Of a DNA stretch of 64,000 bases, positions 9,803-18,757 are shown in pieces. Numbering within the stretch: position 1 is the first letter of the stretch; every line of letters begins with the position of its first letter. The position numbers and the translations under genes were made by a program. A model generated the notes under the pieces. The model was not told the DNA's origin. It saw nothing but the letters and a program-made list of their open reading frames with translations, and ran no database searches. Source of the DNA: Wenzhouxiangellaceae bacterium (GTDB taxonomy: Bacteria > Pseudomonadota > Gammaproteobacteria > Xanthomonadales > Wenzhouxiangellaceae); contig REEQ01000075.1 of the NCBI GenBank assembly GCA_007695005.1, forward strand, positions 1-64,000, written 5' to 3'.

Positions 9803-11640
9803 CTCACGATTTCGCCTCGGTCAGTGGAAAGAATGCGGGTCTCGGTAAATGAATTGATACTGGCATACCGGGCCAGAAACTCGCGCAACACCCGCCCCAT
9901 CAAAAAAATCCCCAGCCCCTCAAAACAGGTCTCGTCCAGGGTCAGATCTATTCGCACACCGCGGCCGGCAGTGATCGGGCCGCCCAACGGCAGCCGTCGA
10001 ATCACGGGCTCGACCCGAATCGCGGCGACGCCTTCAACCTGGCGCTTGAGCGCGGCATCCGACAAATCGGTGTAAAGCTCAAGCATTTCGCGAAGCGAAG
10101 CCGCACCGTTGCCCTCGTCTTCACCCAGCAAGGACAAATAGTTGAGATTGAGGTGACTGAGCAAGCGCCAGGCAGTATCACCAGAACCGAAACGCGGTTT
10201 CGGGCTGGTCGGACCGGAGACGCAGCGGACATTTGCAACCGGCGCGCTGTCGAGCAGGGAAAAGTCCTCCTTGCCCGAGATCGGCATGTGCAGCGGCAGA
10301 TCCCGGTTGGTGCAATAAGCTCGCACCGCGACCTGCTTGATCAACTCGGAAAATGGCGCATTGAGACCGTCTACCAGGCTGATGAACAGCTCGCTGCCAA
10401 CATAGCTTGAGCGCGCGCCGCTGCGCTGCTGGCGGCTGGAGAGGCGACGGGGCTCCCGACGCTGACTGAAGTATGCGGTTTGGGAGCGGTCCGAAGCGCG
10501 ATCATGCGACCAGTAAAAAGGCTTGAACTCGCGCGCTTCGGTTACCCCGGCATTGAAACCCTTGACCTCGAGCACACTGTGGACTTCAAAATCCATCGGT
10601 CGGGTCCGGTCCGGCACCACGTGCAGCTCGGTGTCGCGCTGGTTGACGTGGATACGGTCGCAGTGACGAGGAAAGAGATTGATCGCCGGCGCGCAGAACA
10701 GCAGAAAGTTATCCTTGTCGATGGCATTGTCGAGCACATCGGCGGGGCGATCAAAGAAAACCACCACCTCGAACTCGTCGGCGCCAGACTCGCGAATCGC
10801 GCCGGCAAGACCTTTCAACCTGGCAAAACGGAACCGCTCGGGAAACGCAAAATACTCCTGAACCAACCGATAGCCCTGAAACGATCGATAGCCGTAAGGA
10901 AGCATTGCCTCATCGGCTGCAAATCCAGGCATCTCGACGGCCTCGGCCGGCTGGCGAACGGACCGAAAGCCACCCGGCTGCCGCGAACGCGCCTCGAAGC
11001 CAAGACAGCCGGCATGAAGTTGCTCCATCAGGCGCGACACGACCTCGCCGCTGCCCTTCAGGTAAAACTCCAGCTCGTCGAGCATGAGTTCTCCAGCCAG
11101 CAGGCCGGCTGTGACCTTGAAGCGCAAGCGCAGGCCGGAGCGCGTCCCGTCTGGCACACTGACCCCCAGCGCCGCAACATCGCCACGCGTCGGCAGGAAC
11201 TGCGCCTGGGCAATTTCCAGCGGCCACAGGGTCGTGCGTTGGCGCGTTCTGAACTCGCAGGCTGTCTGTTCGCCACGGCCAATCTGGCTGCGCAGCGCTG
11301 TGTCCGGCTCAATGACAAAACCCTCGCTCAGCGAACCCTCCGTCAGGTCCGGCTCAAGCTGGACCACGCACATCGACGGCGTTGGCGCCAGAAAGTGCGG
11401 GTAAACCACTTCCAGCAAATGCTGGGTGAACTTTTCGTATTCTCGATCGATTTTCAGCTGCAGTCGCGCGGTCAGGAAGGCAAAACCTTCCAGCAAGCGC
11501 TCGACATAGGGGTCGGCACACTCGAAATCCTCGAGACCGAGCCGACCGGCAATCTTGGGGTATTCCTTGGCGAACTCGCCGCCCAGTTCACGCAGGTGCT
11601 GGAGCTCGGTGTTGTAGTACTTGAGCAGCCCTGGATCCAT
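9766..11640 (-). CDS. tssF: Type VI secretion baseplate protein TssF
   Basis: MDPGLLKYYNTELQHLRELGGEFAKEYPKIAGRL start; ATG at 11640 preferred over the longer ORF start. Confidence 0.96.
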   Translation of the reverse strand: MDPGLLKYYNTELQHLRELGGEFAKEYPKIAGRLGLEDFECADPYVERLLEGFAFLTARLQLKIDREYEKFTQHLLEVVYPHFLAPTPSMCVVQLEPDLTEGSLSEGFVIEPDTALRSQIGRGEQTACEFRTRQRTTLWPLEIAQAQFLPTRGDVAALGVSVPDGTRSGLRLRFKVTAGLLAGELMLDELEFYLKGSGEVVSRLMEQLHAGCLGFEARSRQPGGFRSVRQPAEAVEMPGFAADEAMLPYGYRSFQGYRLVQEYFAFPERFRFARLKGLAGAIRESGADEFEVVVFFDRPADVLDNAIDKDNFLLFCAPAINLFPRHCDRIHVNQRDTELHVVPDRTRPMDFEVHSVLEVKGFNAGVTEAREFKPFYWSHDRASDRSQTAYFSQRREPRRLSSRQQRSGARSSYVGSELFISLVDGLNAPFSELIKQVAVRAYCTNRDLPLHMPISGKEDFSLLDSAPVANVRCVSGPTSPKPRFGSGDTAWRLLSHLNLNYLSLLGEDEGNGAASLREMLELYTDLSDAALKRQVEGVAAIRVEPVIRRLPLGGPITAGRGVRIDLTLDETCFEGLGIFLMGRVLREFLARYASINSFTETRILSTDRGEIVRWPLTTGRRLTI

Positions 11641-11645
11641 TGCGC

Positions 11646-12161
11646 TCAGCGGGCCTTGACACCGACAGCGTCGATCACGTTGACATCGCCGGTTTCGAGG
11701 TCCAGCTCGGTCTTGAGGAAGAGTTCGGTGGGCATCGGCTGCGCCCACAGCTGACCGACAATCTCAAAGACAATGGCGTTTCGATTGAAATTGGAGGGCG
11801 ATATGTCAGCGCGCACTCGAATCGTGTTTGGCAGGATGCGCGGCTCGAAGGCCAGTATGGCGCTTTTGACCATACGCTCGATCTGGTCCTCGGTCATGCC
11901 CGAGACAGCTGTTCCGGACAGATCGGGCAGCCCGTAGTTGAGCACTGAACGCTGAACCTCGGGAAAGTCCGACAGGTCCTGCAGGGATTCCATGTGACCA
12001 CAGTTGAGCAACCAGGCCAGATCGCGTCGAACCAGGCTGCGCAACCGTGACATGCTGATGACCCTTCGATTGCGGCTCTCGGTCTTTTCCCCGGGCGCTT
12101 CGTCGGTCAGGCGATCAAGCAGCGAGGGCTGCAGCCGCTCGGTGTAAGTCAGCTCCGCCAT
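11646..12161 (-). CDS. tssE: Type VI secretion baseplate protein TssE (gp25-like)
   Basis: GPW/gp25-like sequence (ERLQPSLLDRLTDEAP...); position in cluster. Confidence 0.93.
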   Translation of the reverse strand: MAELTYTERLQPSLLDRLTDEAPGEKTESRNRRVISMSRLRSLVRRDLAWLLNCGHMESLQDLSDFPEVQRSVLNYGLPDLSGTAVSGMTEDQIERMVKSAILAFEPRILPNTIRVRADISPSNFNRNAIVFEIVGQLWAQPMPTELFLKTELDLETGDVNVIDAVGVKAR

Positions 12162-12163
12162 CG

Positions 12164-12997
12164 TCAGGAGCCGCCAGCCTGATCGGCGTCGTCGCTGCCG
12201 TCCTCCGCCCCATCCATGACGATACTGCTGATCGACAACAGCGGGTAGTCGTCCTGGTCGGTGACCAGCAGGCGCTGGCCTTGCCCCAGTACCAGGTCTT
12301 CGCTGACCTCATCAAACTCGGTCAGTCGCGACAGCTTCAGACGGGCATCGTCACCGGTTTCAGTACCCGGGTAGCGGGTCGGGATGAAGCCCACGGCTTC
12401 GCCACCGTTGCGCCAGCGAAATTCTGCCGGCATCCAGACCAGGTCGCGCAGGTCTCCGGGCGGCTCCATGCTGATGCTGGCAACAGCATCCATGGGCACC
12501 CAGTAATATTGCCCCTTCAGCATGACCTCAAGAACCGGACCGAGTCGCCCATCGGCATCGGCCAGCCACTCGAATGCCTGCTCGTTTATCTTGCCAGACA
12601 CCGAAGGCGCCTGGTCGAAGGCGGCATCGCGCAAACGTTCGGCCTCCTCGGCGCGTCCCTGACCCAGGGCCGCGACAGCGGCAACCAGATCGGCCATCCA
12701 CTGGCCGGGCTGGCCGAACACCAGCGGTGCCCGCTGGCCGGCGAAGACCGCACCGCGGACATGCTCGCATTGAATGACGCTGTCGTAGACTTCGAACATG
12801 GGGATGGTGCCTGCGTCCATGTCCTTGAGCACATAGAGCTGTCGACGCGCCCGCTCCCACTCACCCAGCACACAGAACAACTGAAACAGAAACACTCTCG
12901 GAGCAATCGCCGAGCTGTCGGCGCGAACCCGCGCCGTTACCTCCTGCAAACAGCCTTCCAGATCGCCTGCCTTGAGCAGTGCTTCAGCTTGTTCCAT
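12164..12997 (-). CDS. tagJ: T6SS accessory protein TagJ (ImpE/SciE family)
   Basis: MEQAEALLKAGDLEGCLQEVTARVRADS, ImpE-like; between hcp and tssE as in HSI-I type clusters. Confidence 0.9.
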   Translation of the reverse strand: MEQAEALLKAGDLEGCLQEVTARVRADSSAIAPRVFLFQLFCVLGEWERARRQLYVLKDMDAGTIPMFEVYDSVIQCEHVRGAVFAGQRAPLVFGQPGQWMADLVAAVAALGQGRAEEAERLRDAAFDQAPSVSGKINEQAFEWLADADGRLGPVLEVMLKGQYYWVPMDAVASISMEPPGDLRDLVWMPAEFRWRNGGEAVGFIPTRYPGTETGDDARLKLSRLTEFDEVSEDLVLGQGQRLLVTDQDDYPLLSISSIVMDGAEDGSDDADQAGGS

Positions 12998-13016
12998 GAC
13001 TCCACCTCCAGGTCCA

Positions 13017-13039
13017 GGGGGATAGCGATGCCATCCCCC
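13017..13039 (-). terminator. GC-rich hairpin downstream of hcp (mRNA 3'-end or processing hairpin)
   Basis: Perfect 7-bp stem GGGGGAT-AGCGATGCC-ATCCCCC starting ~32 nt after the hcp stop; no U-tract. Confidence 0.45.
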
Positions 13040-13070
13040 AGCCCGTTATCGTTGCAAACCCAAGGATGGA

Positions 13071-13556
13071 TCAGGCTTCTTCGTTGGCCCGAATATCCCA
13101 GCCCGTCTCAACCGTTGCACCAGCAGAACCATCGGACTCCTGCGGGGTGTACTCAAGCTTGAACTTGGCGAAGTTGAGGCTGATCGTTTCGGTCACATCC
13201 TCATCGCCGCTGGATGAGCCGGTCTGAAGATCCGAAATCAGCACTTCCTCCATGGTGATCTTGAGGTATTCAACCGGTGAGTCACCGCCCGCCTTGCGGA
13301 TGGTCAATACCGCCTCGTCCTCATGCTTGCCGTTACAGCACAGCTTCCAGAGGTTGGGGGTAGCCTGGTCGACCCACTTGTTGATGGTAATGTCCTGAAC
13401 CGACACCTTGCCGGCACCGCCGCCGCGACCGCGATGCATGGTGCCTGACTGGTGAGCGCCCCAGGACCAGCCCAGCACTTCAATCTCGTCCTCATGACCG
13501 GCAACTTTCGAATCGCCGTCAATGCTCCCGAACTTCAAAAACGCGTCTACAGACAT
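13071..13556 (-). CDS. hcp: Type VI secretion tube protein Hcp (TssD)
   Basis: MSVDAFLKFGSIDGDSKVAGHEDEIEVLGWSWG...; ATG at 13556 with GAGGAG SD (the ORF track uses an upstream GTG). Confidence 0.97.
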   Translation of the reverse strand: MSVDAFLKFGSIDGDSKVAGHEDEIEVLGWSWGAHQSGTMHRGRGGGAGKVSVQDITINKWVDQATPNLWKLCCNGKHEDEAVLTIRKAGGDSPVEYLKITMEEVLISDLQTGSSSGDEDVTETISLNFAKFKLEYTPQESDGSAGATVETGWDIRANEEA

Positions 13557-13644
13557 GATGTTCACTCCTCAATGTGGTGCCATCGCCCAGCTCTTGCCGA
13601 GCACTAGTTTTGGCGAGACCCTGCACCCCGCCACCAAAAAATCT

Positions 13645-15138
13645 CTACATACCCTTGGCTGACGGCAGCTTGGAGACCAGCCGCAGTGAAACCGACAGTC
13701 CTTCCAGCTGATAGTGGGGGCGCAGGTAAAACTGGGATGTGTAGTAACCGGGGTTACCTTCCACTTCCTGAACTCTCACCTCAGCGGCAGCCAACGGCTT
13801 GCGCGCCTTGGTATCTTCCGAGCTGTGGGCCGGATCGCCGTCGACGTATTGCATGATCCACTTCGACAACCACCGCTCCATGTCATCGCGCTCGCGGAAC
13901 GAACCGATCTTGTCGCGCACGATGCACTTCAGGTAATGGGCAAAGCGGCAGCAGGCAAACAGGTATGGCAGACGAGCCGACAGGTTGGCGTTGGCCGTGG
14001 CGTCAGGGTCATCATACTCAGCCGGCCTCTGCAGCGACTGCGCACCGATAAATGCGGCAAAGTCAGTGTTCTTGCGGTGAATCAAGGGCATCAGACCGAT
14101 TCTGGCCAGCTCGGCTTCGCGCCGATCACTGATCGCGATTTCAGTCGGGCACTTCATGTCCACCCCACCATCATCGGTCGGGAAGGTATGCGTTGGCAGA
14201 CCTTCCACCGCACCGCCGGACTCAACTCCACGGATACGCGTACACCAGCCGTACTTCTTGAACGCCCCGGTGATATTGGTGGCCATGGCAAAGGCCGAGT
14301 TGGCCCAGCAGTACTTGCCGGAATCCGCGCCCTCGGTGTCTTCCTCAAAGTTGAACTCTTCGACCGGATCGGTCTTGGAGCCGTAGGGCAGACGGGCCAG
14401 GAAACGCGGCATGGTCAGGCCCAGGTAGCGGGAGTCTTCCGAATCGCGCAGCGACTTCCAGGCGGCATATTCCGGTGTCGAGGTGATTTTGGTCAGGTCG
14501 CGCGGATTCGCCAGCTCGCTCCATGAGTCCATCTGCAGAAGATTCGGACCGGCTGCGGCCAGGAACGGCGCATGTGCCGCCGCAGCGATCTGGGCCATGC
14601 CGTTGAGAATGGCCACATCCTTGGCGTTGTGATCGAAGGTATAGTCGCCGACCAGGCAACCGAAGGGCTCACCACCGAGCTGGCCGTACTCTTCTTCGTA
14701 GATCTTCTTGAACAGCGGGCTTTGATCCCAGGAAGCGCCGGGATAGCGCTTGAACATCTTGGCCAGTTCGTCCTTGCCGATGTTCATCACCCGGATCTTG
14801 AGCATCTCGTCGGTTTCGGTATTCATGACGTGGTAATGCAAGCCGCGCCAGGAACCTTCGAGCTGCTGGAAGTCATCGTGGTGGATGATTTCATTGACCT
14901 GCTCGGTCAGACGGCGATCGATCTCGGCGACCAGGGCATTGATCGTGGTGACGGCGTCATCCGAGACCAGCGCAACCCCTTCAAGAACATGTTCGGCAAG
15001 AATCTTGACTGCCGATTCGACCTCACTCTTGGCGCGCGCACTCTTCGGCCTGAACTCCTTCTGCAGCAGCGCGCTGAAGTCATCCTGCTCATGCGTCTGC
15101 TCGGCTGCGTGTTGGGCCTGTTCCTTTTCCTGTGCCAT
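13645..15138 (-). CDS. tssC: Type VI secretion sheath large subunit TssC
   Basis: TssC/VipB hallmark sequence (RWLSKWIMQYVDGDP, YTSQFYLRPHYQLEGLSVSLRLVSKLP); ATG at 15138. Confidence 0.97.
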   Translation of the reverse strand: MAQEKEQAQHAAEQTHEQDDFSALLQKEFRPKSARAKSEVESAVKILAEHVLEGVALVSDDAVTTINALVAEIDRRLTEQVNEIIHHDDFQQLEGSWRGLHYHVMNTETDEMLKIRVMNIGKDELAKMFKRYPGASWDQSPLFKKIYEEEYGQLGGEPFGCLVGDYTFDHNAKDVAILNGMAQIAAAAHAPFLAAAGPNLLQMDSWSELANPRDLTKITSTPEYAAWKSLRDSEDSRYLGLTMPRFLARLPYGSKTDPVEEFNFEEDTEGADSGKYCWANSAFAMATNITGAFKKYGWCTRIRGVESGGAVEGLPTHTFPTDDGGVDMKCPTEIAISDRREAELARIGLMPLIHRKNTDFAAFIGAQSLQRPAEYDDPDATANANLSARLPYLFACCRFAHYLKCIVRDKIGSFRERDDMERWLSKWIMQYVDGDPAHSSEDTKARKPLAAAEVRVQEVEGNPGYYTSQFYLRPHYQLEGLSVSLRLVSKLPSAKGM

Positions 15139-15140
15139 GG

Positions 15141-15665
15141 TCAACCCTCCTCGCCGTCTTGCTTGTCACCCGGCTTCGGTGCCGCAGTCAGCGACTTCAG
15201 CAGTTCCGGATCGTTGATAGCCTTCGTCACCAGCTCTTCGGCGCCGGCCTTGCCATCCATATAGGTGACCAGGTTGGCCAGCTGGGTGCGCGCCTCAAGC
15301 AGCTTGCGCAGGGGCTCGACCTTGCGCGCCACAGCTGCTGGCGAAAAGTCGTCCATGCTTTCGAATGTGAGATCGACGCTGAGCTCGCCGCCATCGTCGC
15401 TGAGCGTATTCTTGACCCGGAAGGCGGCGCGCGGCTTCATGGCCTTCATGCGGTCATCGAAGTTGTCCATGTCAAACTCGAGGAACTTGCGCTGCTCGAT
15501 GGGCGGCAGCGGATCTTCCTGCTTGCCGGCCAGGTCCGCCATAATCCCCATGACGAACGGGATCTGAACCTTTTTCTCCGCCCCATAGAGTTCCACGTCG
15601 TACTCGATCTGAACACGCGGCGCGCGATTGCGCGCGATGAATTTCTGTCTGCTCTCCTTGGCCAC
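15141..15665 (-). CDS. tssB: Type VI secretion sheath small subunit TssB
   Basis: TssB/VipA family (RVQIEYDVELYGAEKKVQIPFVMGIMADLAG); GTG start with AAGGAG SD. Confidence 0.97.
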   Translation of the reverse strand: MAKESRQKFIARNRAPRVQIEYDVELYGAEKKVQIPFVMGIMADLAGKQEDPLPPIEQRKFLEFDMDNFDDRMKAMKPRAAFRVKNTLSDDGGELSVDLTFESMDDFSPAAVARKVEPLRKLLEARTQLANLVTYMDGKAGAEELVTKAINDPELLKSLTAAPKPGDKQDGEEG

Positions 15666-15719
15666 TTTCCAGCTCCTTCGTCTTCAATCGGGGCCCGGGC
15701 CCCGGACAGTGTCGGTTGA

Positions 15720-16772
15720 CTACTTTTCCTTCTTGCTCCCTGAGATCATTTCGATCTGCTTGAGTCCATCGGGAGCCAGATCCTTGAGTATGGACATGAA
15801 GTCCTGTGATACCAGTCGCTTGGCCCGCTGCATGAGCAGGGGAATCGGGCTGGACGGTTCGTTCTTGTTGAACCATTCGCTGATCCGGTCAAGTGCCTTG
15901 ATGACATCCTCCCGGCTGTGGATCTCGCCGGGGGCGGCCACCACTTGCGGTGCTGCCGCAGGCTGTCCGTCACCTGCTGCAGCGGCAGCGGCGGCTTCGC
16001 CCGAGGCGGCAGCAACAATTCCGCGACGCTCCAGGGCTTCCTGCACGGCGGGCCGCACATGTCGGCCCAGGCGAACGATTTCGGTCAGAGAAAGCTGGTC
16101 GGCTGCCGAGACCTTTTCGTTGAACAGGGCCTCGATCGCACTGGCGTGCTCAAGCACCTTGTCCAGCGCGGATATCGTGGCTTGCAGCGCCTCGATCTCG
16201 GTATCCATCAAGGCCTGGTTGATAGTCGACAACTGCGGTGCCTGCTCGCCGGCAGGCACCTCGAGGTGATCAGACGCAATCAGATAGTCACGCAGCGTGA
16301 AACGGCCTATGGCCTGGGAGGCAACCAGTTCGCAGCGGCGAACCAGGCGGATGAAACCTTCAACGGTGCCCAGCTCGCCGAGGGTGTGCATGCGCTCGGT
16401 TGCATCGCCGTCATCTTCAATCAGGGGATCCACTTGATCCCAATAGCGCTCGAGCATGGCCCGGATCAAGCCGAGACCAGCGGCCATGCCAGGCAGACCA
16501 TCGCGAACGGTGACGGCCTTGGTCAGCAGAACCGCGACCCGTAGGGATTTGACAGTGCCGAACAGATCTTCCGCCGCCTTCCTAACGGCACGCCAGTCGG
16601 GCTCTTCAGCCGGGATGACCTCATCGCCCATGACATGCTCTTCGCGACCTTGCCCCAGACGCTGCAATTCACCAAACTCGGGAGAAAAGACAAAGTCATC
16701 CAGGTCGTCACCGCAGGGATGATCTTCGGAAACCGGTTGTAGCAGCCGGTCGATATCTAATATGTCGCTCAT
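15720..16772 (-). CDS. tssA: Type VI secretion protein TssA (ImpA N-terminal domain, short form)
   Basis: ImpA_N-like start (LLQPVSEDHPCGDDLDDFVFSPEFGELQRLGQGREEHVMGDEVIPAEEPDW). Confidence 0.94.
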   Translation of the reverse strand: MSDILDIDRLLQPVSEDHPCGDDLDDFVFSPEFGELQRLGQGREEHVMGDEVIPAEEPDWRAVRKAAEDLFGTVKSLRVAVLLTKAVTVRDGLPGMAAGLGLIRAMLERYWDQVDPLIEDDGDATERMHTLGELGTVEGFIRLVRRCELVASQAIGRFTLRDYLIASDHLEVPAGEQAPQLSTINQALMDTEIEALQATISALDKVLEHASAIEALFNEKVSAADQLSLTEIVRLGRHVRPAVQEALERRGIVAAASGEAAAAAAAGDGQPAAAPQVVAAPGEIHSREDVIKALDRISEWFNKNEPSSPIPLLMQRAKRLVSQDFMSILKDLAPDGLKQIEMISGSKKEK

Positions 16773-16810
16773 TGCGAGCGGACTCCGACGACTTGCTTGA
16801 ATGTCACCGG

Positions 16811-16840
16811 ATCATACACCATGCACCCGGAAGCAGGCAA
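16811..16840 (-). promoter_or_regulatory. Candidate sigma70 promoter for tssA operon
   Basis: Minus-strand TTGCCT (16835-16840), 18-nt spacer, TATGAT (16811-16816), upstream of the tssA ATG. Confidence 0.45.
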
Positions 16841-16844
16841 AGAA

Positions 16845-16860
16845 TGTGATCTGGCACACA
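16845..16860. promoter_or_regulatory. CRP/Vfr/Clp-like binding site
   Basis: TGTGATCTGGCACACA; matches TGTGA-N6-TCACA at 9 of 10 core positions; lies between the divergent tssA and 88-aa gene. Confidence 0.4.
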
Positions 16861-16978
16861 CTATATGCGTAAAATCTGACATGCCCCATTTCTCCTCGGA
16901 ATTTGCGTTCAGGACACTCTCGCTGAAATAAAACGGAAAGCAAGATAAAATTCGGCCAACCACAAGGAAAATATTGGC

Positions 16979-17245
16979 ATGCCCCGAATCAAGGAAGTCG
17001 AGTTCTGGAGCTTTCTGGACGCGCTGCAGCGCGCCAGCGACAGCGGCCAGAAGATCGAGCCGATCGACAAGGAGGTGTGGAAGGCCTACCTCAAGGAAAA
17101 TCGGATGAGCGAGCCAATGATGGAAGAGTTTGCCAAGGCTCGCTTCATGAACTTCAACAAGGTCATCATTGAAGATGGCTCGGACTGGGTCGGTCTTTAC
17201 ATGTATTCGGTCGATGACGAGGGTGCTCTGAAGTGGGACCCATGA
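16979..17245 (+). CDS. Small hypothetical protein (88 aa), orphan inside T6SS locus
   Basis: ATG with AAGGA SD at 16964-16968; only plus-strand gene in the T6SS locus; 3' end overlaps the pppA 3' end by 49 nt. No family recognised. Confidence 0.65.
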   Translation: MPRIKEVEFWSFLDALQRASDSGQKIEPIDKEVWKAYLKENRMSEPMMEEFAKARFMNFNKVIIEDGSDWVGLYMYSVDDEGALKWDP

Positions 17246-17943
17246 ATCCGCACACAGACAGCCGTGCAATTGTCCCTGGATCCATTTTGCAAGGCTTCAT
17301 CCACCAGCGCCTCGGCCGGGGCAATGGCTGAGTCCAGTATTTCCTCCATACGATAGGGATCGACCACGCCGCTGACGCCGTCGGAACAGAGCATCCAGTT
17401 GTCTCCCGGGCGCGCTTCCATCACCAGGCAGTCCAGGCTCAGGCTTTCACAAGCGCCGACGGCGCGGGTGATGGCTTCATTGCCCGGCTGACCCGGCTCT
17501 GGCGCCCGGCCGGTTGCACGGGCCAATTCCTGAGCGTAGCTGTGATCGTCAGTCATCTGCCGGATCTGGCCGTTCCGAACCCGGTAAGCGCGACTGTCTC
17601 CGGCCCAGATGATCACTACCCGCTCGCCCTGAATCAGCATGAGCACAACGGTTGCGCCGATCTGACCCAGCTGGTGGGCTCTGGCATAGCCCCAAAGATG
17701 GCGATTGCAATCTTGCAGACAGCACTTGATGCTTTGCACGGAGCGTCCGAGGCGATCTGACAGATTGACCGCAGCCAGCTGGCGCACGATCCACTGCGAC
17801 GCGTAGTCGCCCGCCTGGTGACCGCCCATGCCATCGCAGACCGCCCAGAGCCGGCGCTCGATCTGATCCAGACAGGCGTCTTCATTACGCTTGCGATAGT
17901 GACCCTGATGGGTAAACGCGCTGCTGCTGATCTGCAGGCTCAC
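17197..17943 (-). CDS. pppA: PP2C-type protein phosphatase PppA (T6SS-associated)
   Basis: PP2C motifs (RKRNEDACL, WAVCDGMGGHQAGDYAS, WAGDSRAYRVRNG, LCSDGVSGVV, DNCTAV); GTG start at 17943 just after the tagF stop. Confidence 0.93.
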   Translation of the reverse strand: MSLQISSSAFTHQGHYRKRNEDACLDQIERRLWAVCDGMGGHQAGDYASQWIVRQLAAVNLSDRLGRSVQSIKCCLQDCNRHLWGYARAHQLGQIGATVVLMLIQGERVVIIWAGDSRAYRVRNGQIRQMTDDHSYAQELARATGRAPEPGQPGNEAITRAVGACESLSLDCLVMEARPGDNWMLCSDGVSGVVDPYRMEEILDSAIAPAEALVDEALQNGSRDNCTAVCVRIHGSHFRAPSSSTEYM

Positions 17944-17947
17944 GGGC

Positions 17948-18721
17948 CTACTCCGTGCCGGCCTCGACCGGCAGATGATCAACCGGACTGTCACGATGGT
18001 CGCTGCCGATTTGTCCGGCAAAGCTCCAGTCAGACGCAGCAAAGCTGCCATCAAGCAAGGCGGTGTAGCTGCGGGCCGGCGGCATGCCCTCGGCCAGCAA
18101 AAGCGAGGCGGGAACGCGATCGGAGCCCTGTGTCCACCACAGCGACAGCGCGGGCATCAATTCGCCCAGCGCATCATCGGCGAGCACGCCGAGTACATCC
18201 CGCGTGGTGAGGTCGGCGCCCAGGCGGTACTGGCGAGCGGCCCGCTCCATGGCCATGAGTTCGCCGCTCCGCTCGCGCACCGGGTGGCTGCGCCGGGCCA
18301 GAGGCAATTCGGCCAGGCGCTGTTCCAGGCTGGCCGGGTCGAATTCCTCGCCCAGGCTGTCGAGCGCGAGATTCTGGGCGGCTTCAAACCAGGCCTGCCA
18401 CCGGTGCATGGCCGTCACCGGGGGACAATCGCCGGCCTCCACCATTACCGAAAATGGAAAATAGCGTCCCACCCGATCGACACTGGGAATGAGCACGCCC
18501 AGCCAGGTCGACTGATCGAGGGTGCCGGCGCCGGCGGCAAAGCACCAGACAGGACTGACCATGTACCAATCGATCCATGTCTCTCCAAGAGCATCACGAC
18601 TGGCACTGATGCCATCCTGCAGCCACTCGTCCCAGTTGCTGACCATGCTTCCGCTCAGGCTCCGGGTGATGAAGTCGCCAAGGCGCGGAATCTTGCCGTA
18701 ACATCCTGAGTTTGGCGCCAT
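17948..18721 (-). CDS. tagF: T6SS accessory protein TagF (ImpM)
   Basis: GCYGKIPRLGDFITRSLSGSMVSNWDEWLQ N-terminus typical of TagF. Confidence 0.93.
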   Translation of the reverse strand: MAPNSGCYGKIPRLGDFITRSLSGSMVSNWDEWLQDGISASRDALGETWIDWYMVSPVWCFAAGAGTLDQSTWLGVLIPSVDRVGRYFPFSVMVEAGDCPPVTAMHRWQAWFEAAQNLALDSLGEEFDPASLEQRLAELPLARRSHPVRERSGELMAMERAARQYRLGADLTTRDVLGVLADDALGELMPALSLWWTQGSDRVPASLLLAEGMPPARSYTALLDGSFAASDWSFAGQIGSDHRDSPVDHLPVEAGTE

Positions 18722-18757
18722 CTATGCTCCCTCGAATGGGCTTGCGGCCGCTGACAG

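Noticed and set aside
16853-16869. Possible sigma54 promoter TGGCACACACTATATGC
   Set aside because: GG-to-GC spacing is about 2 nt too long for the TGGCAC-N5-TTGC consensus.
16769-17269. 166-aa minus-strand ORF covering the tssA upstream region and the 88-aa gene
   Set aside because: Antisense of the better-supported 88-aa gene, and would span the likely tssA promoter.
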